From: CAWDVB01 sp963824105
GTDB taxonomy: Bacteria > Actinomycetota > Actinomycetes > Propionibacteriales > Nocardioidaceae
DNA: 64,000 bases
Direction of reading: 5' to 3'
Assembly: GCA_963824105.1 (NCBI GenBank)
Contig: CAWGNN010000009.1
Span: 310,001 to 374,000, forward strand
Within the stretch, counting starts at the first letter, position 1. Every line of letters starts with the position of its first letter. The position numbers and the translations under genes are program-made. Below the pieces are notes generated by a model, which saw only the letters and a program-made list of their open reading frames with translations, did not search any database and was not told the DNA's origin. This document shows positions 43,432-51,596 of this stretch, in pieces.

Positions 43432-44706
43432 TCAGGGATTGCAGCAGCCGATATACGGCGGCAGCGGAAGGCGGTAGCCCGTGGGTGTGTACATCCACGT
43501 GATCCAGTAGTGCTGGGAGATGAACCCGACGACGAGGACGAGGCCGACCAGGAGGGTGCCGAACGCAGGACGGCGTGGCTTGTGGGGGAGGAACGGGAAG
43601 GGCAACCAGATCAGCAGCAGCATGGCGAGCCGGATGATGCTCGACCTCGTCTGGGTCGACGTGAGGAGGTAGGCGCCATAGGCCATTCCCCACGCTCGCA
43701 CCTCGCCGCCCCAGACGCGTGCGCGGGGATTGAGGATGAACAAGAAGAGCACCAGGGTCAGCCCGAGGACGATCGGGAGGATATTGGTGAACCGCAGGGC
43801 CATGAAGAACCAGGATGGCCAGGGCACGCCGTCCGGGCTGTTCGAGTACCCCCAAGCGGCCTGGGTCTCCATGTAGGCGTCCGGTTCCCCGGTTGTGAGC
43901 GCTGCGATCAGCGGCCAGAGCGCGAAGCTCAGCACCGTCGCTCCACCCACGGCAGCAAGGTTCCATCGCTGGGGGGCCGGGAACGGGTCGTCGGCGCGAT
44001 CCCGCCAGCGGGTCCACCCGTGCCAGGCCACGGCGAGAGCCAGTGGAAGCACAATGGGGCGGGTGAGCGACAGGGCGGTGACGACGATCACCAGCCAGCC
44101 GTAGCGGCGGGATCGTAGGAGCAGTAGGGACAGGATCAGGAGCAGGAGGCCCAGCGACTCCGAGTAGGCGGCCTGGAGGATGGGCGCAGCGGGATAGGCA
44201 CACAATGCAGCGACGGCGAGCAGGGAGTTGAGTTCACCGGCTGTCGGACGCACCAGTCGGTAGAGCAGGAGCATGGCTCCGGCCTCCGCGAGCAGGCTCA
44301 ACGTCGTGGCGGCGAGCGGGAACGAGACCTGCGTCGCATCCATCAACATCCGGACCAGCAAGGGGTATGCCGGATAGAAGGCCCAAGCGTTCTGCTCGAC
44401 TGCGCCCTCAGCATTCCGGGGGATCTCGGTGGGGTATCCATGCTCGGCGATCGAGTAGTACCACTGGCCATCCCAGTTGGTCAGTGCCCGCAGATAGCCC
44501 GGGTTGTCGGGCATCGGGATCTCAAGATGGGCCTCTCCGGGAGGGAAGGCCACCTGGTTGTGGGCGGCCTCGGTGATGAGAACGCCCGCGACGACGTGAG
44601 AAATCACAAAGATGGTGAGGGGGAGTACCCACCAGCGCCGTGGCAGAGACCGCGCCGGTGTAGTGGTTGTCACGGCGTCCATGGTCGAATTGCGCTCCCC
44701 GTTCAT
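43432..44706 (-). CDS. PIG-V-like mannosyltransferase, membrane-bound
   Basis: The 424-residue polytopic protein has an early luminal-type motif NWDGQWYYSIAEHGYP with the catalytic-type Asp, YPLLVRM and AAYSESLGLLLL. These are typical of bacterial homologues of the GPI mannosyltransferase PIG-V (GT-C fold). It probably transfers a sugar from a polyprenyl-phosphate donor outside the membrane. ATG at 44682 (MDAVTTTTPARS) is an alternative start. A decayed partial copy lies downstream. Confidence 0.78.
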   Translation of the reverse strand: MNGERNSTMDAVTTTTPARSLPRRWWVLPLTIFVISHVVAGVLITEAAHNQVAFPPGEAHLEIPMPDNPGYLRALTNWDGQWYYSIAEHGYPTEIPRNAEGAVEQNAWAFYPAYPLLVRMLMDATQVSFPLAATTLSLLAEAGAMLLLYRLVRPTAGELNSLLAVAALCAYPAAPILQAAYSESLGLLLLILSLLLLRSRRYGWLVIVVTALSLTRPIVLPLALAVAWHGWTRWRDRADDPFPAPQRWNLAAVGGATVLSFALWPLIAALTTGEPDAYMETQAAWGYSNSPDGVPWPSWFFMALRFTNILPIVLGLTLVLFLFILNPRARVWGGEVRAWGMAYGAYLLTSTQTRSSIIRLAMLLLIWLPFPFLPHKPRRPAFGTLLVGLVLVVGFISQHYWITWMYTPTGYRLPLPPYIGCCNP

Positions 44707-44865
44707 GAGTCGCCAGCCTGTCCGACGGCAACGACGGTTGCACCAACCTCCACGCGTGTCGTCGGAACACGACCAGGGGAATGACTGGATTCAGCTGGCT
44801 GGAGCGATAGGAAAGAGCGCGGCGAACCCCCGGCTGACTACTCCCGCTCGGCTCGATCGGACCAG

Positions 44866-45537
44866 CTACCACGCAGACCTGAGGTGCTCGAACCCGTCGA
44901 GCAGCAGGTCCAGGCCGATCTCGAACTCTTCGCCGTAGGCGTAGCCCGGCCGTAGGGCGTGCTCGCCGATCATCTCGGCGAGGTGGGGCAGTCCCGCAGC
45001 GCCGAGCTGTTCCATGATCCCGGCCGCGACCGCCTCCAACTCGGCCGACGACTGTCCGCTGGTGTCGAAGGGCAGCGTCTGCTCCTGGAGCAGGAACCCG
45101 TAGATGTAGCTGTCCAAGGCCGAGATCGCGTGGGCCGCCCCCGCGATCGAGAACCCGCCCGCGCGCAGGCAGCCGAGCACGGCGTCGTTGTGCTGCAACG
45201 TGGCCATTCCCGGGTTGGTGCGCGAGTTCAGCAGCGGGACCGCCCACGGGTGGTCTGCCAGCGTGGCGTGCATGGAGACCGAGCGGAGGCGCAGCTCGGC
45301 CCGCCAGTCCCGGTCGGTGCGGGGGCGCTCGATCTCGCCGAAGACCAGATCGACCATCCCGTCCAGCAACGCGTCCTTGTTCCGGACGTGGTGGTAGAGC
45401 GACATCGCCTCCACGCCGAGCCGGTCGGCGAGCTGGCGCATGGTGAGGGCGCCGACCCCCGAGGTGTCGGCCAGCTCCACGGCGGCACGCAGGATCGTCT
45501 CCTCGGTGAGCGGAGTAGCCCTCCGTCGCTTCGCCAT
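44866..45537 (-). CDS. TetR family regulator with TetR-type C-terminal domain
   Basis: The 223-residue protein has a helix-turn-helix at about residues 30-55 (LTMRQLADRLGVEAMSLYHH, then VRNKDALLDGMVD), in the style of tetracycline-repressor-like proteins with a TetR_C_1 domain. It has a GAGGAGGG Shine-Dalgarno. It is divergent from the DUF4386 gene, with two operator half-palindromes between them. Confidence 0.88.
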   Translation of the reverse strand: MAKRRRATPLTEETILRAAVELADTSGVGALTMRQLADRLGVEAMSLYHHVRNKDALLDGMVDLVFGEIERPRTDRDWRAELRLRSVSMHATLADHPWAVPLLNSRTNPGMATLQHNDAVLGCLRAGGFSIAGAAHAISALDSYIYGFLLQEQTLPFDTSGQSSAELEAVAAGIMEQLGAAGLPHLAEMIGEHALRPGYAYGEEFEIGLDLLLDGFEHLRSAW

Positions 45538-45565
45538 CGTCCCTCCTCGACTTGCTCTCGCCGAT

Positions 45566-45596
45566 CTTACAATGTAAGGTCACCTTACAACGTAAG
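45566..45596. promoter_or_regulatory. Double TetR operator
   Basis: CTTACAATGTAAG (45566-45578) and CTTACAACGTAAG (45584-45596) are two near-identical 13-bp palindromes with centres 18 bp apart. The minus-strand TACATT in the first and the plus-strand TACAAC in the second could be -10 elements for the divergent genes, so the regulator would repress both. The pattern is plain in the sequence; binding is inferred. Confidence 0.75.
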
Positions 45597-45615
45597 GAAG
45601 CAGAAAGGTCTCACC

Positions 45616-46326
45616 ATGTCCCTCACTGTTGCGGAGCCCATGCCCGCCACCGGACCCGTGGCCGAGCCGCGGCGCCTGGCGCGTGGCATCGGCGTGCTCT
45701 ATCTCCTCCTGGCCGTGCTCGGCATGGTCGGCCCACTCACGGTCCAGTCGCTGCTCGTCCCCGGAGACGCTTCCGCCACCGCGGCGAACGTGGCCGGCTC
45801 CTCCGGTCGCTTCGGCCTGGCGCTGGGCGCTTGGGTCACGATCGTGGTCGTCGACGTGCTCATCTCGGTTGCCTTCTACGTTCTGCTGCGCCACGTCGGG
45901 CAGGGCCTGTCGATGCTCACGGCGGCCTTCCGGATCGTCTACTCGGTGGTGGTCGCTGCCCTGCTGGTCTTCCTGTTCGAGGCCGGTCGCTTGCTGCTCA
46001 CCGGATCGCCTTCGGTCGCTGAGATGGAGCGGGCGCAGATCGCGCTCGAGACGTTCAGTGCCGGGTTCTTGGTCGCGCTGGTCTTCTTCGGGGTGCACTT
46101 GGTCCTGCTGAGTCGGCTGCTCTTCCGCTCGTCGTACGTGCCGCGCGCGCTCTCGGTGCTGGTGGCCCTGGCCGGGGCCGGCTACGTGTTCGACAGCCTG
46201 GCAAAGCTGACCTGGGAGTCGTACGGGGGCGCGCTCGGCGTGATCGTGATGGTTCCGGCGATCGTCGGCGAGATCGGGCTGGGGTTGTGGCTGACGATCC
46301 GGGGCGTGCGTTCGGCTGCCGCCTGA
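45616..46326 (+). CDS. DUF4386-family membrane protein
   Basis: The 236-residue protein has six helices starting LARGIGVLYLLLAVLGMVGP, with the loop after the first pair and FGVHLVLLSRLLFRSSYVPR, typical of DUF4386. Function is unknown. ATG at 45616 follows GAAAGG. Regulation by the divergent TetR protein through the double operator is likely. Confidence 0.82.
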   Translation: MSLTVAEPMPATGPVAEPRRLARGIGVLYLLLAVLGMVGPLTVQSLLVPGDASATAANVAGSSGRFGLALGAWVTIVVVDVLISVAFYVLLRHVGQGLSMLTAAFRIVYSVVVAALLVFLFEAGRLLLTGSPSVAEMERAQIALETFSAGFLVALVFFGVHLVLLSRLLFRSSYVPRALSVLVALAGAGYVFDSLAKLTWESYGGALGVIVMVPAIVGEIGLGLWLTIRGVRSAAA

Positions 46327-46378
46327 CGGGAGTCGGTGGTTGAGCCGGCCGGAACGACTCCTCGTCGCCCGGAGGGGC

Positions 46379-47284
46379 TCAGAGCTTGTTGAGCTCGGAG
46401 TCCTTGCGGGCGATCAGGTCGAAGCGCTCCTCCGGCGACATGGCGTCGACAGCCTCCCGCAGATTCGCGGGGTGCCCGGTCACCTCCGGCGCCGGCGGTA
46501 TCGGTACGACGGTGTTGACCACCCGGTCGTCGTACAGGTGGACCATCGTGAACGACTGGTTGCCGTCGACACCCGAGATCAGCCGGTCCATCGGAGCCGG
46601 GTCGAGGGTGTAGCAGCTGGCGGAGGCGACCGAGACGGGGATGCCGGCGAAGGTGGAGTACGACGAGTAGTGAAAGTGTCCGCCGATGATCAGCCGTACA
46701 TCTGTCCCGGCGAGCACGGCGGCGAGCCGGCCCTGGTCCTTGAGCTCGATGACCGCGGCGATCGGCACGGTCGGCACCGGGATCGGCGGGTGGTGCAGGG
46801 CCAGGATCGTGCCTCGCTCGGCCGGGGTGGCGAGCACCTCGGCCAGCCAGGTCAGCTGCGCGTCGGTCAGCTCGCCGTGGTGGTAGCCGGGCACGGTCGT
46901 GTCGAGCGCGATGATGCGCAGCCCGTCGACGTCGTGGACCCGATCCTGGGGCTCGCCGGACTCCGTGCCGAAGAGCTCGCGGGAGTAGGCCTCCCGCTCG
47001 TCGTGGTTGCCCATCACCCAGATCACCTCGGCCCCCATCTCGGCGGCAACCGGCTCGACCGTCTCGCGGAGCCGCCGGTAGGCATCCGGTTCACCGCGAT
47101 CGGCGAGGTCGCCGGTGAAGACCAGCGCCCGCGGCGGAGTCACCACGTCCCCCAGTCGGGTCAGCGCAGCACGAAGGTGCTCCGCGGTGTCGATCGCGTC
47201 GTACTGCAGGCTCTCGGCGAGCAGATGCGGGTCGGACAGGTGCGCGATCGTCAGGGCGGGGTCGGGGTACTGGCTGTAGTTCAC
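46379..47284 (-). CDS. cpdA: CpdA-like 3',5'-cyclic nucleotide phosphodiesterase / metallophosphatase
   Basis: The 301-residue calcineurin-like phosphoesterase has its metal sites in IAHLSDPHLL, VFTGDLADRG, WVMGNHDER, LALHHPPIP and IIGGHFHYSS. The pattern matches CpdA/Rv0805-type cAMP phosphodiesterases; activity on cAMP is likely but not certain. The GTG at 47284 is preferred because TACCCT (minus strand 47296-47291) sits 6 nt upstream. The frame is open 13 codons further. Confidence 0.88.
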   Translation of the reverse strand: MNYSQYPDPALTIAHLSDPHLLAESLQYDAIDTAEHLRAALTRLGDVVTPPRALVFTGDLADRGEPDAYRRLRETVEPVAAEMGAEVIWVMGNHDEREAYSRELFGTESGEPQDRVHDVDGLRIIALDTTVPGYHHGELTDAQLTWLAEVLATPAERGTILALHHPPIPVPTVPIAAVIELKDQGRLAAVLAGTDVRLIIGGHFHYSSYSTFAGIPVSVASASCYTLDPAPMDRLISGVDGNQSFTMVHLYDDRVVNTVVPIPPAPEVTGHPANLREAVDAMSPEERFDLIARKDSELNKL

Positions 47285-47297
47285 GGCTCCAGGGTAT

Positions 47298-47963
47298 TCA
47301 TCCGGAGCTCCCTCCGCCGCCACCGAAGAGCTGATCGGTCAGGACCTCCACCAGCCAGCGCTGCCAGTCCGAGTCGCTCCACCCCAGCGCCTCGGTGGCG
47401 AGCTCGTGACCGTGGCTGTTCACGAGCATGAAGAAGCTGTCGGCGGCCCGGTCGATCGTCATGCCGGGTCTCAGTTCTTCGTCGCCGACGGCGAACTCCA
47501 CCAGGGCGCGCTGCGTTCGCCTACGCCGCTCGTGATCCTCCGCGATGAGCCGCTTCACTCGCCGGTCGGTGGCGGCGGCATCGCGCATCACTTGCTTGAC
47601 CGGCGCCGTCCTCGCCGCGATCTGCGCAGCATGGAGCACCACCGCCTCGAGCCGGGCTCGGGGGTTGCGGTGGCTCCGGGCGTCGACCACCCACTCGCGA
47701 TCCAGCAGCGGGGCGGGCGAGGAGTCGCCGGCGATGGTGGTGTCCAGTGCGCTCTCGAGCACTCGCTGCTTGGTGCCGAAAGCCTGATAGACCGTGGCCG
47801 ATGCGACGCCGGCCTCAGCTGCGATCGCGTCGACCGTCGTGGCCAGGAAGCCGCGCTCGACGAAGAGGCGCATTGCGGCGTCGGTGATGCGCGTGCGTGT
47901 TTGACGCGCACGTTGCTCCCGGCGGTGGCCGGCCGCGGTCTTGCCCTTGACGGGATCTGACAT
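47298..47963 (-). CDS. TetR family regulator
   Basis: The 221-residue protein has a helix-turn-helix near residues 40-65 (FLATTVDAIAAEAGVASATV, then YQAFGTKQRVLES) after a very basic N-terminus. The C-terminus ends in a Gly-rich tail GGGGGSSG. ATG lies 7 nt after TACTCT (minus strand 47976-47971) with no Shine-Dalgarno. It is divergent from the cupin gene. Confidence 0.87.
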   Translation of the reverse strand: MSDPVKGKTAAGHRREQRARQTRTRITDAAMRLFVERGFLATTVDAIAAEAGVASATVYQAFGTKQRVLESALDTTIAGDSSPAPLLDREWVVDARSHRNPRARLEAVVLHAAQIAARTAPVKQVMRDAAATDRRVKRLIAEDHERRRRTQRALVEFAVGDEELRPGMTIDRAADSFFMLVNSHGHELATEALGWSDSDWQRWLVEVLTDQLFGGGGGSSG

Positions 47964-47986
47964 CTGAATCAGAGTAAGGCTTTATA

Positions 47987-48007
47987 GAGTGATACTCCAC
48001 TAAGTGG
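47987..48007. promoter_or_regulatory. TetR operator candidates upstream of the cupin gene
   Basis: GAGT-GAT-ACTC (47987-47997) and CCACT-A-AGTGG (47997-48007) are adjacent small palindromes in the divergent TetR/cupin promoter region. Confidence 0.4.
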
Positions 48008-48035
48008 CGTGGCGACGCGCCGAAAGGAGTCTTCG

Positions 48036-48386
48036 ATGTCGGACGACCCCGCGGGTACTGATCCCGACAAGTACAAGGTGGTGTTCGAGAACGAGCACGT
48101 CCGGGTCCTCGAATACCTCGACCATCCTGGTGGCCGCACCAGCCTGCACGAGCACCCGGACAGCGTGATGTACACCCTGAGCAGCTTCCGTCGGCGGCTC
48201 TACGGCGATGACGGAGAGAGCCGCGACGTCGAGATCCCGTCCGGCACCACCAGTTGGCTGCCTGCCCAGCGGCACGCAGGCCACAACATCGGCGACAGCG
48301 ACACCCACGTCATTTTCGTCGAGCTCAAGGGTCGGTCGGAGTCGGCGGCGATGTCGCTCGGCCCTTCGGGCCAGAACTCGACCTAG
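48036..48386 (+). CDS. Small cupin-domain protein
   Basis: The 116-residue single cupin has PGGRTSLHEHPDSVMYTLSS, with the first metal motif H-x-H, and PAQRHAGHNIGDSDTHVIFVE as the second half. The LEYLDHPGGRTSLHEHPD pattern is common in small actinobacterial cupins of unknown role. ATG at 48036 follows GAAAGGAG. A longer frame to 48009 exists. Probably controlled by the divergent TetR protein. Confidence 0.75.
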   Translation: MSDDPAGTDPDKYKVVFENEHVRVLEYLDHPGGRTSLHEHPDSVMYTLSSFRRRLYGDDGESRDVEIPSGTTSWLPAQRHAGHNIGDSDTHVIFVELKGRSESAAMSLGPSGQNST

Positions 48387-48422
48387 GGGTGGTGTGATCC
48401 GTCTGGTCAGGCCTGCCGGTGA

Positions 48423-48739
48423 GTGGCCGAGGAGCGGCGCTCGGTGAAGGTGTACGGATACGTGCGGCTCGGGGAGGTTGGGTACCGGCTCACCGCCCGG
48501 CGCCTGGAGCTCGGGACGGTGTACGTCGAAATTTTCGCCTCCAGCGCCCGCTCTGCTGCGGTGCCGGTGCGCGACAGCCGGGGACGCATGGTCGCGCCGG
48601 TCAACGTCACCCTTCACGCGGCCGAGACCCCCATGGAGCGGCTGATCGATGGGCTCCTCCGCGGCTGCTGGCGACCGCGGGTCGGATCAGCGCCGACCTC
48701 GCCCGGTTGGACCATCTGCCGATCTCGTCGGGTTACTGA
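48423..48739 (+). pseudogene. Frameshifted hypothetical gene
   Basis: The first frame (GTG 48423) reads like protein: RSVKVYGYVRLGEVGYRLTA, then VYVEIFASSARSAAVPVRDS and TPMERLIDGLL. After about 48656 it turns into Cys/Arg/Trp-rich noise. The neighbouring frame then reads RLLATAGRISADLARLDHLP and ends ISSGY then a stop at 48739. One missing base at about 48655-48662 would join them into a protein of about 105 residues. Family unknown. The rest of the 470-bp gap to the CoA transferase shows nothing else. Confidence 0.45.
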
Positions 48740-48856
48740 CCGATCTGGCGGGCGGAGCGCACTGCGCTACGTTGACCGGGCGCTTGACAGGAACGCTCGA
48801 GTCTCCGAGGTTCGAAACGGGCGACCGTCCGTAGAGCGGACAAGGGAGGATCAACA

Positions 48857-50038
48857 ATGCAGACCGAGGCGCGGACGGAGGAGCCGCGTGGTCCGCTGGA
48901 CGGGCTGCTGGTCGCCGACTTCTCCCGCATCCTGGCCGGCCCCTACGCGTCGATGATGCTCGCCGATCTCGGCGCCGACGTCGTCAAGGTGGAGAGCCCC
49001 ACGGGCGACGACACCCGCGCCTGGACCCCGCCGGAGCGAGATGGCGTGGCGACGTACTACCTCAGCGTCAACCGCAACAAGCGGTCCGTGGTGCTGGACC
49101 TGCGCGACGAGGGTGACCGCCGGCTGGCCCGCCACCTGGCCCTGCGCGCCGACGTGCTCCTGCAGAACTTCCGGCCGGGGGGGATGGCCAAGTACGGCCT
49201 GGACTACGAGTCGCTGAAGGACCAGAACCCGCAACTGGTCTACGTCTCGGTCTCCGGCTTCGGTTCCGGAGGGGGCCGCGACCTGCCAGGCTACGACCTC
49301 ATCGTCCAGGCCATGTCGGGGTTGATGAGCCTCACCGGAGACCCCAGCGGTCCGCCGTACCGGGCCGGGCTCTCGGTCTTCGACGTGGTCACCGGCCTGC
49401 ACGCCACCGTCGGAACGCTCGCCGCGCTCCATGACAGGTCGCGGACCGGACTCGGGCAGCACGTCGAGGCCAACCTCTTCTCCTCCGCGCTTTCCGGGTT
49501 GGTCAACCAGTCCGGGGGGTACGCAGCGTCGGGCCAGGTCCCCCACCGGATGGGCAACGCGCACCCCAGCCTGTTCCCGTACGAGCCGCTGCCGACCGCG
49601 GACGGCGACCTGATCATCGCTGCTGGGAACGACGGGCAGTTCGCCCGGCTCTGCCAGGTGCTTGGGGTCCCCGAGCTGATCGAAGACCCCAGGTTCGTCC
49701 GCAATCAGGACCGCACCGTGAACCGGGACCAGCTCAAGCCACTGCTGGTCGAGGCACTCGCCAAGAAGGGCCGGGCGGAGTGGTTCTCCGAGCTGCTCGC
49801 GGCCGGGGTCGCGGCCGGGCCGATCAACTCCGTCGATGAGGGTTTCGCCTTTGCCGAGCAGATCGGTCTCGACCCGATCGTGAGCGCCGGCTCGGGCGAG
49901 CACGCGATCCCGACGGTCCGCAACCCGCTGACGTTTTCCCGGACCCCGGCGGGTTACGACCTGCCGCCGCCCGAGCTGGACAGCCATGGCGAAGAGCTGC
50001 GCACGTGGCTCGCGACGCTCGAGGGGGATGTCGTGTGA
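48857..50038 (+). CDS. CaiB/BaiF family CoA transferase (class III)
   Basis: The 393-residue enzyme moves CoA between carboxylic acids through a glutamyl/aspartyl intermediate. The family start LLVADFSRILAGPYASMMLA, then ADLGADVVKVE, and the catalytic Asp region GYDLIVQAMSGLMSLTG are clear. The C-terminal NPLTFSRTP motif is also typical. The Shine-Dalgarno GGGAGG precedes the ATG. The substrate is unknown. Confidence 0.93.
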   Translation: MQTEARTEEPRGPLDGLLVADFSRILAGPYASMMLADLGADVVKVESPTGDDTRAWTPPERDGVATYYLSVNRNKRSVVLDLRDEGDRRLARHLALRADVLLQNFRPGGMAKYGLDYESLKDQNPQLVYVSVSGFGSGGGRDLPGYDLIVQAMSGLMSLTGDPSGPPYRAGLSVFDVVTGLHATVGTLAALHDRSRTGLGQHVEANLFSSALSGLVNQSGGYAASGQVPHRMGNAHPSLFPYEPLPTADGDLIIAAGNDGQFARLCQVLGVPELIEDPRFVRNQDRTVNRDQLKPLLVEALAKKGRAEWFSELLAAGVAAGPINSVDEGFAFAEQIGLDPIVSAGSGEHAIPTVRNPLTFSRTPAGYDLPPPELDSHGEELRTWLATLEGDVV

Positions 50039-50122
50039 CTCGGGATCGGGGCTGGCCCTCCGCTACGAGCGGTGGATCGAGGACCGCCTGCCCCAGGCCG
50101 CGATCAGCATCGTTCGCCAGGC

Positions 50123-50368
50123 CTAGGAGGCTGGGCCTCCACCCGTGCCCGTCCGCTTCAGACGACGCGCCCGGCGCATCCATGAGGTGAGAACCAGCGC
50201 GAGCGCCGGCCCCCCGACAAGGAGCCGTATCACGAAGGAGCCGATGTGCCAGGCAAAGGCGATCCCCACGACGGCTGACACCACCCAGGCCCACACGAAG
50301 ACGAGCTCCCATCCTCGGGCTTCTCCAGCCAAGACGCGATCGGTCCACGCCAGGTAGCGAGTCAGCAA
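50123..50368 (-). CDS. Small two-helix membrane protein
   Basis: The 81-residue protein has two helices (about residues 21-38 and 45-64: WELVFVWAWVVSAVVGIAF and FVIRLLVGGPALALVLTSW) and a basic tail RRARRLKRTG. It lies just downstream of yajQ on the same strand, 41 bp away. No family is recognised. Confidence 0.6.
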   Translation of the reverse strand: MLTRYLAWTDRVLAGEARGWELVFVWAWVVSAVVGIAFAWHIGSFVIRLLVGGPALALVLTSWMRRARRLKRTGTGGGPAS

Positions 50369-50409
50369 GTCGCACCAGCCTCTCGGTCGATGATCTCGGG
50401 TCTGTCAGA

Positions 50410-50901
50410 TCAGCGGTAGTTGGTGAACTGGACCGCGAAGTCGTAGTCCTGCTCCTTGACCAGCGCGATCACCGACTGGAGGTCGTCGCGTGACTTGCTG
50501 GATACGCGCAGCTCGTCGCCCTGGATCTGGACCTTGGCGCCCTTGGGTCCCTCGTCGCGGATCAGCTTGCCGATCTTCTTGGCCTGCTCGGAGGTGATCC
50601 CCTCCTTGAGCGCGATGTCGATCTTGCTGGCCTGGCCGGACTGGCGGGGCTCGGAGGGGTCGAGAATCTTCATCGACTGGCCACGCTTGATGAGCTTCTC
50701 CCGGAAGATGTCCAGCACCGCCCGGGCCCGGTCGTCGGCACTCGCCTCGATGGCGACCGCGTGCTCTCCCGACCAGGAGATCTTGGAGCCCGTTCCCTTG
50801 AAGTCGAAGCGCTGGCTGACCTCCTTCTGGGTCTGGTTCAGTGCGTTGTCGACCTCTTGGCGGTCGAGCTTGCTGACTATGTCGAACGACGAGTCGGCCA
50901 T
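50410..50901 (-). CDS. yajQ: YajQ family nucleotide-binding protein
   Basis: The 163-residue protein starts MADSSFDIVSKLDRQEVDNA and contains SQRFDFKGTGSKISW, KIDIALKEGITSEQAKKIGK and DELRVSSKSRDDLQSVI, the hallmarks of YajQ with two RRM-like domains. Family members bind nucleotides, and some bind cyclic di-GMP. ATG with a GGAGG Shine-Dalgarno sets the start. Its 5' end faces tRNA-Tyr. Confidence 0.95.
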   Translation of the reverse strand: MADSSFDIVSKLDRQEVDNALNQTQKEVSQRFDFKGTGSKISWSGEHAVAIEASADDRARAVLDIFREKLIKRGQSMKILDPSEPRQSGQASKIDIALKEGITSEQAKKIGKLIRDEGPKGAKVQIQGDELRVSSKSRDDLQSVIALVKEQDYDFAVQFTNYR

Positions 50902-50988
50902 GCTGGGAGTCCTCCATCGGATTCGGTGTGGCTGCCTTGCTGCGCTATTGTTTCCTCTCGCTGCGGAGGGCTCAACGCCCGGTAGCAC

Positions 50989-51074
50989 GGCAGGTTGTCC
51001 GAGCGGCCAATGGAAGCGGACTGTAAATCCGTCGGCGTATGCCTACGCAGGTTCGAATCCTGCACCTGCCACCA
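50989..51074 (+). tRNA. tRNA-Tyr: tRNA-Tyr (GTA)
   Basis: The acceptor pair GGCAGGT/ACCTGCC, an anticodon loop ACTGTAAAT with anticodon GTA, a long variable arm (class II, as expected for Tyr), and the T arm GCAGGTTCGAATCCTGC are present. CCA is encoded at 51072-51074. Confidence 0.95.
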
Positions 51075-51200
51075 CCAACGAGCGCCCCGCCTGCCGGGGC
51101 GTTCGGCGTGTTCGGGGGTTACTCGCGCGTCAGTAGGGTCACGTCTACGCGAGCGGGGTTCCGCTGTGGGCCCCCGCGATCCAGTCCTGGAAGGGCGGTC

Positions 51201-51527
51201 ATGTTCGGAGCGGTCGGGCTTCTGTTGTTGGCTATCGCGGCGGAGGTTGGCTCGACCTCGGTCCTTTCCCGCGCCGATGGGTTCAGAGACCCGCTGTGGA
51301 CCTTCGTCGTCCTCGGGGGCTACGCCTTCTCGATCTGGCTGCTCGCGATCGTGGTCAGGGTGATGCCGATCTCGACCGCCTACGCAGTCTGGTCCGGGCT
51401 GGGCACCGCCGCGATCGCGGTCATCGGGGCGCTGTGGTTGGGGGAGTCCTGGGACTGGATCAAGGTGGGGGCACTTGTGATGGTCGTGATCGGTGTGGTG
51501 GTTCTCAACCTGCACTCCGCGCACTGA
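51201..51527 (+). CDS. Small multidrug resistance (SMR) family transporter
   Basis: The 108-residue four-helix protein has the SMR core AEVGSTSVLSRADG, with the membrane glutamate E14 in the first helix (LLLLAIAAEVGSTS), and YAVWSGLGTAAIAVIGALWL. It acts as a proton-coupled dimeric exporter of cationic compounds or guanidinium. A small GC hairpin (51153-51177) lies upstream. The SD-like GGAAGGGCGG precedes the ATG. Substrate undetermined. Confidence 0.9.
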   Translation: MFGAVGLLLLAIAAEVGSTSVLSRADGFRDPLWTFVVLGGYAFSIWLLAIVVRVMPISTAYAVWSGLGTAAIAVIGALWLGESWDWIKVGALVMVVIGVVVLNLHSAH

Positions 51528-51596
51528 GCGCCCGGTGCGACCACTCTTCACCCGCGAAGTGCCGGGAGCACCTGATCCGCTGGCTAGTCTGCTGAT

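Noticed and set aside
50041..50126. Short frame ending RYERWIEDRLPQAAISIVRQA after the CoA transferase
   Set aside because: It looks like a gene end, but it is under 30 codons with no start and overlaps the neighbouring membrane protein; too weak to list.
51121..51200. Guanidine riboswitch upstream of the SMR gene
   Set aside because: The conserved ACGR loops of the class II type and the core of the class I type could not be placed, so it is kept only as a weak finding.
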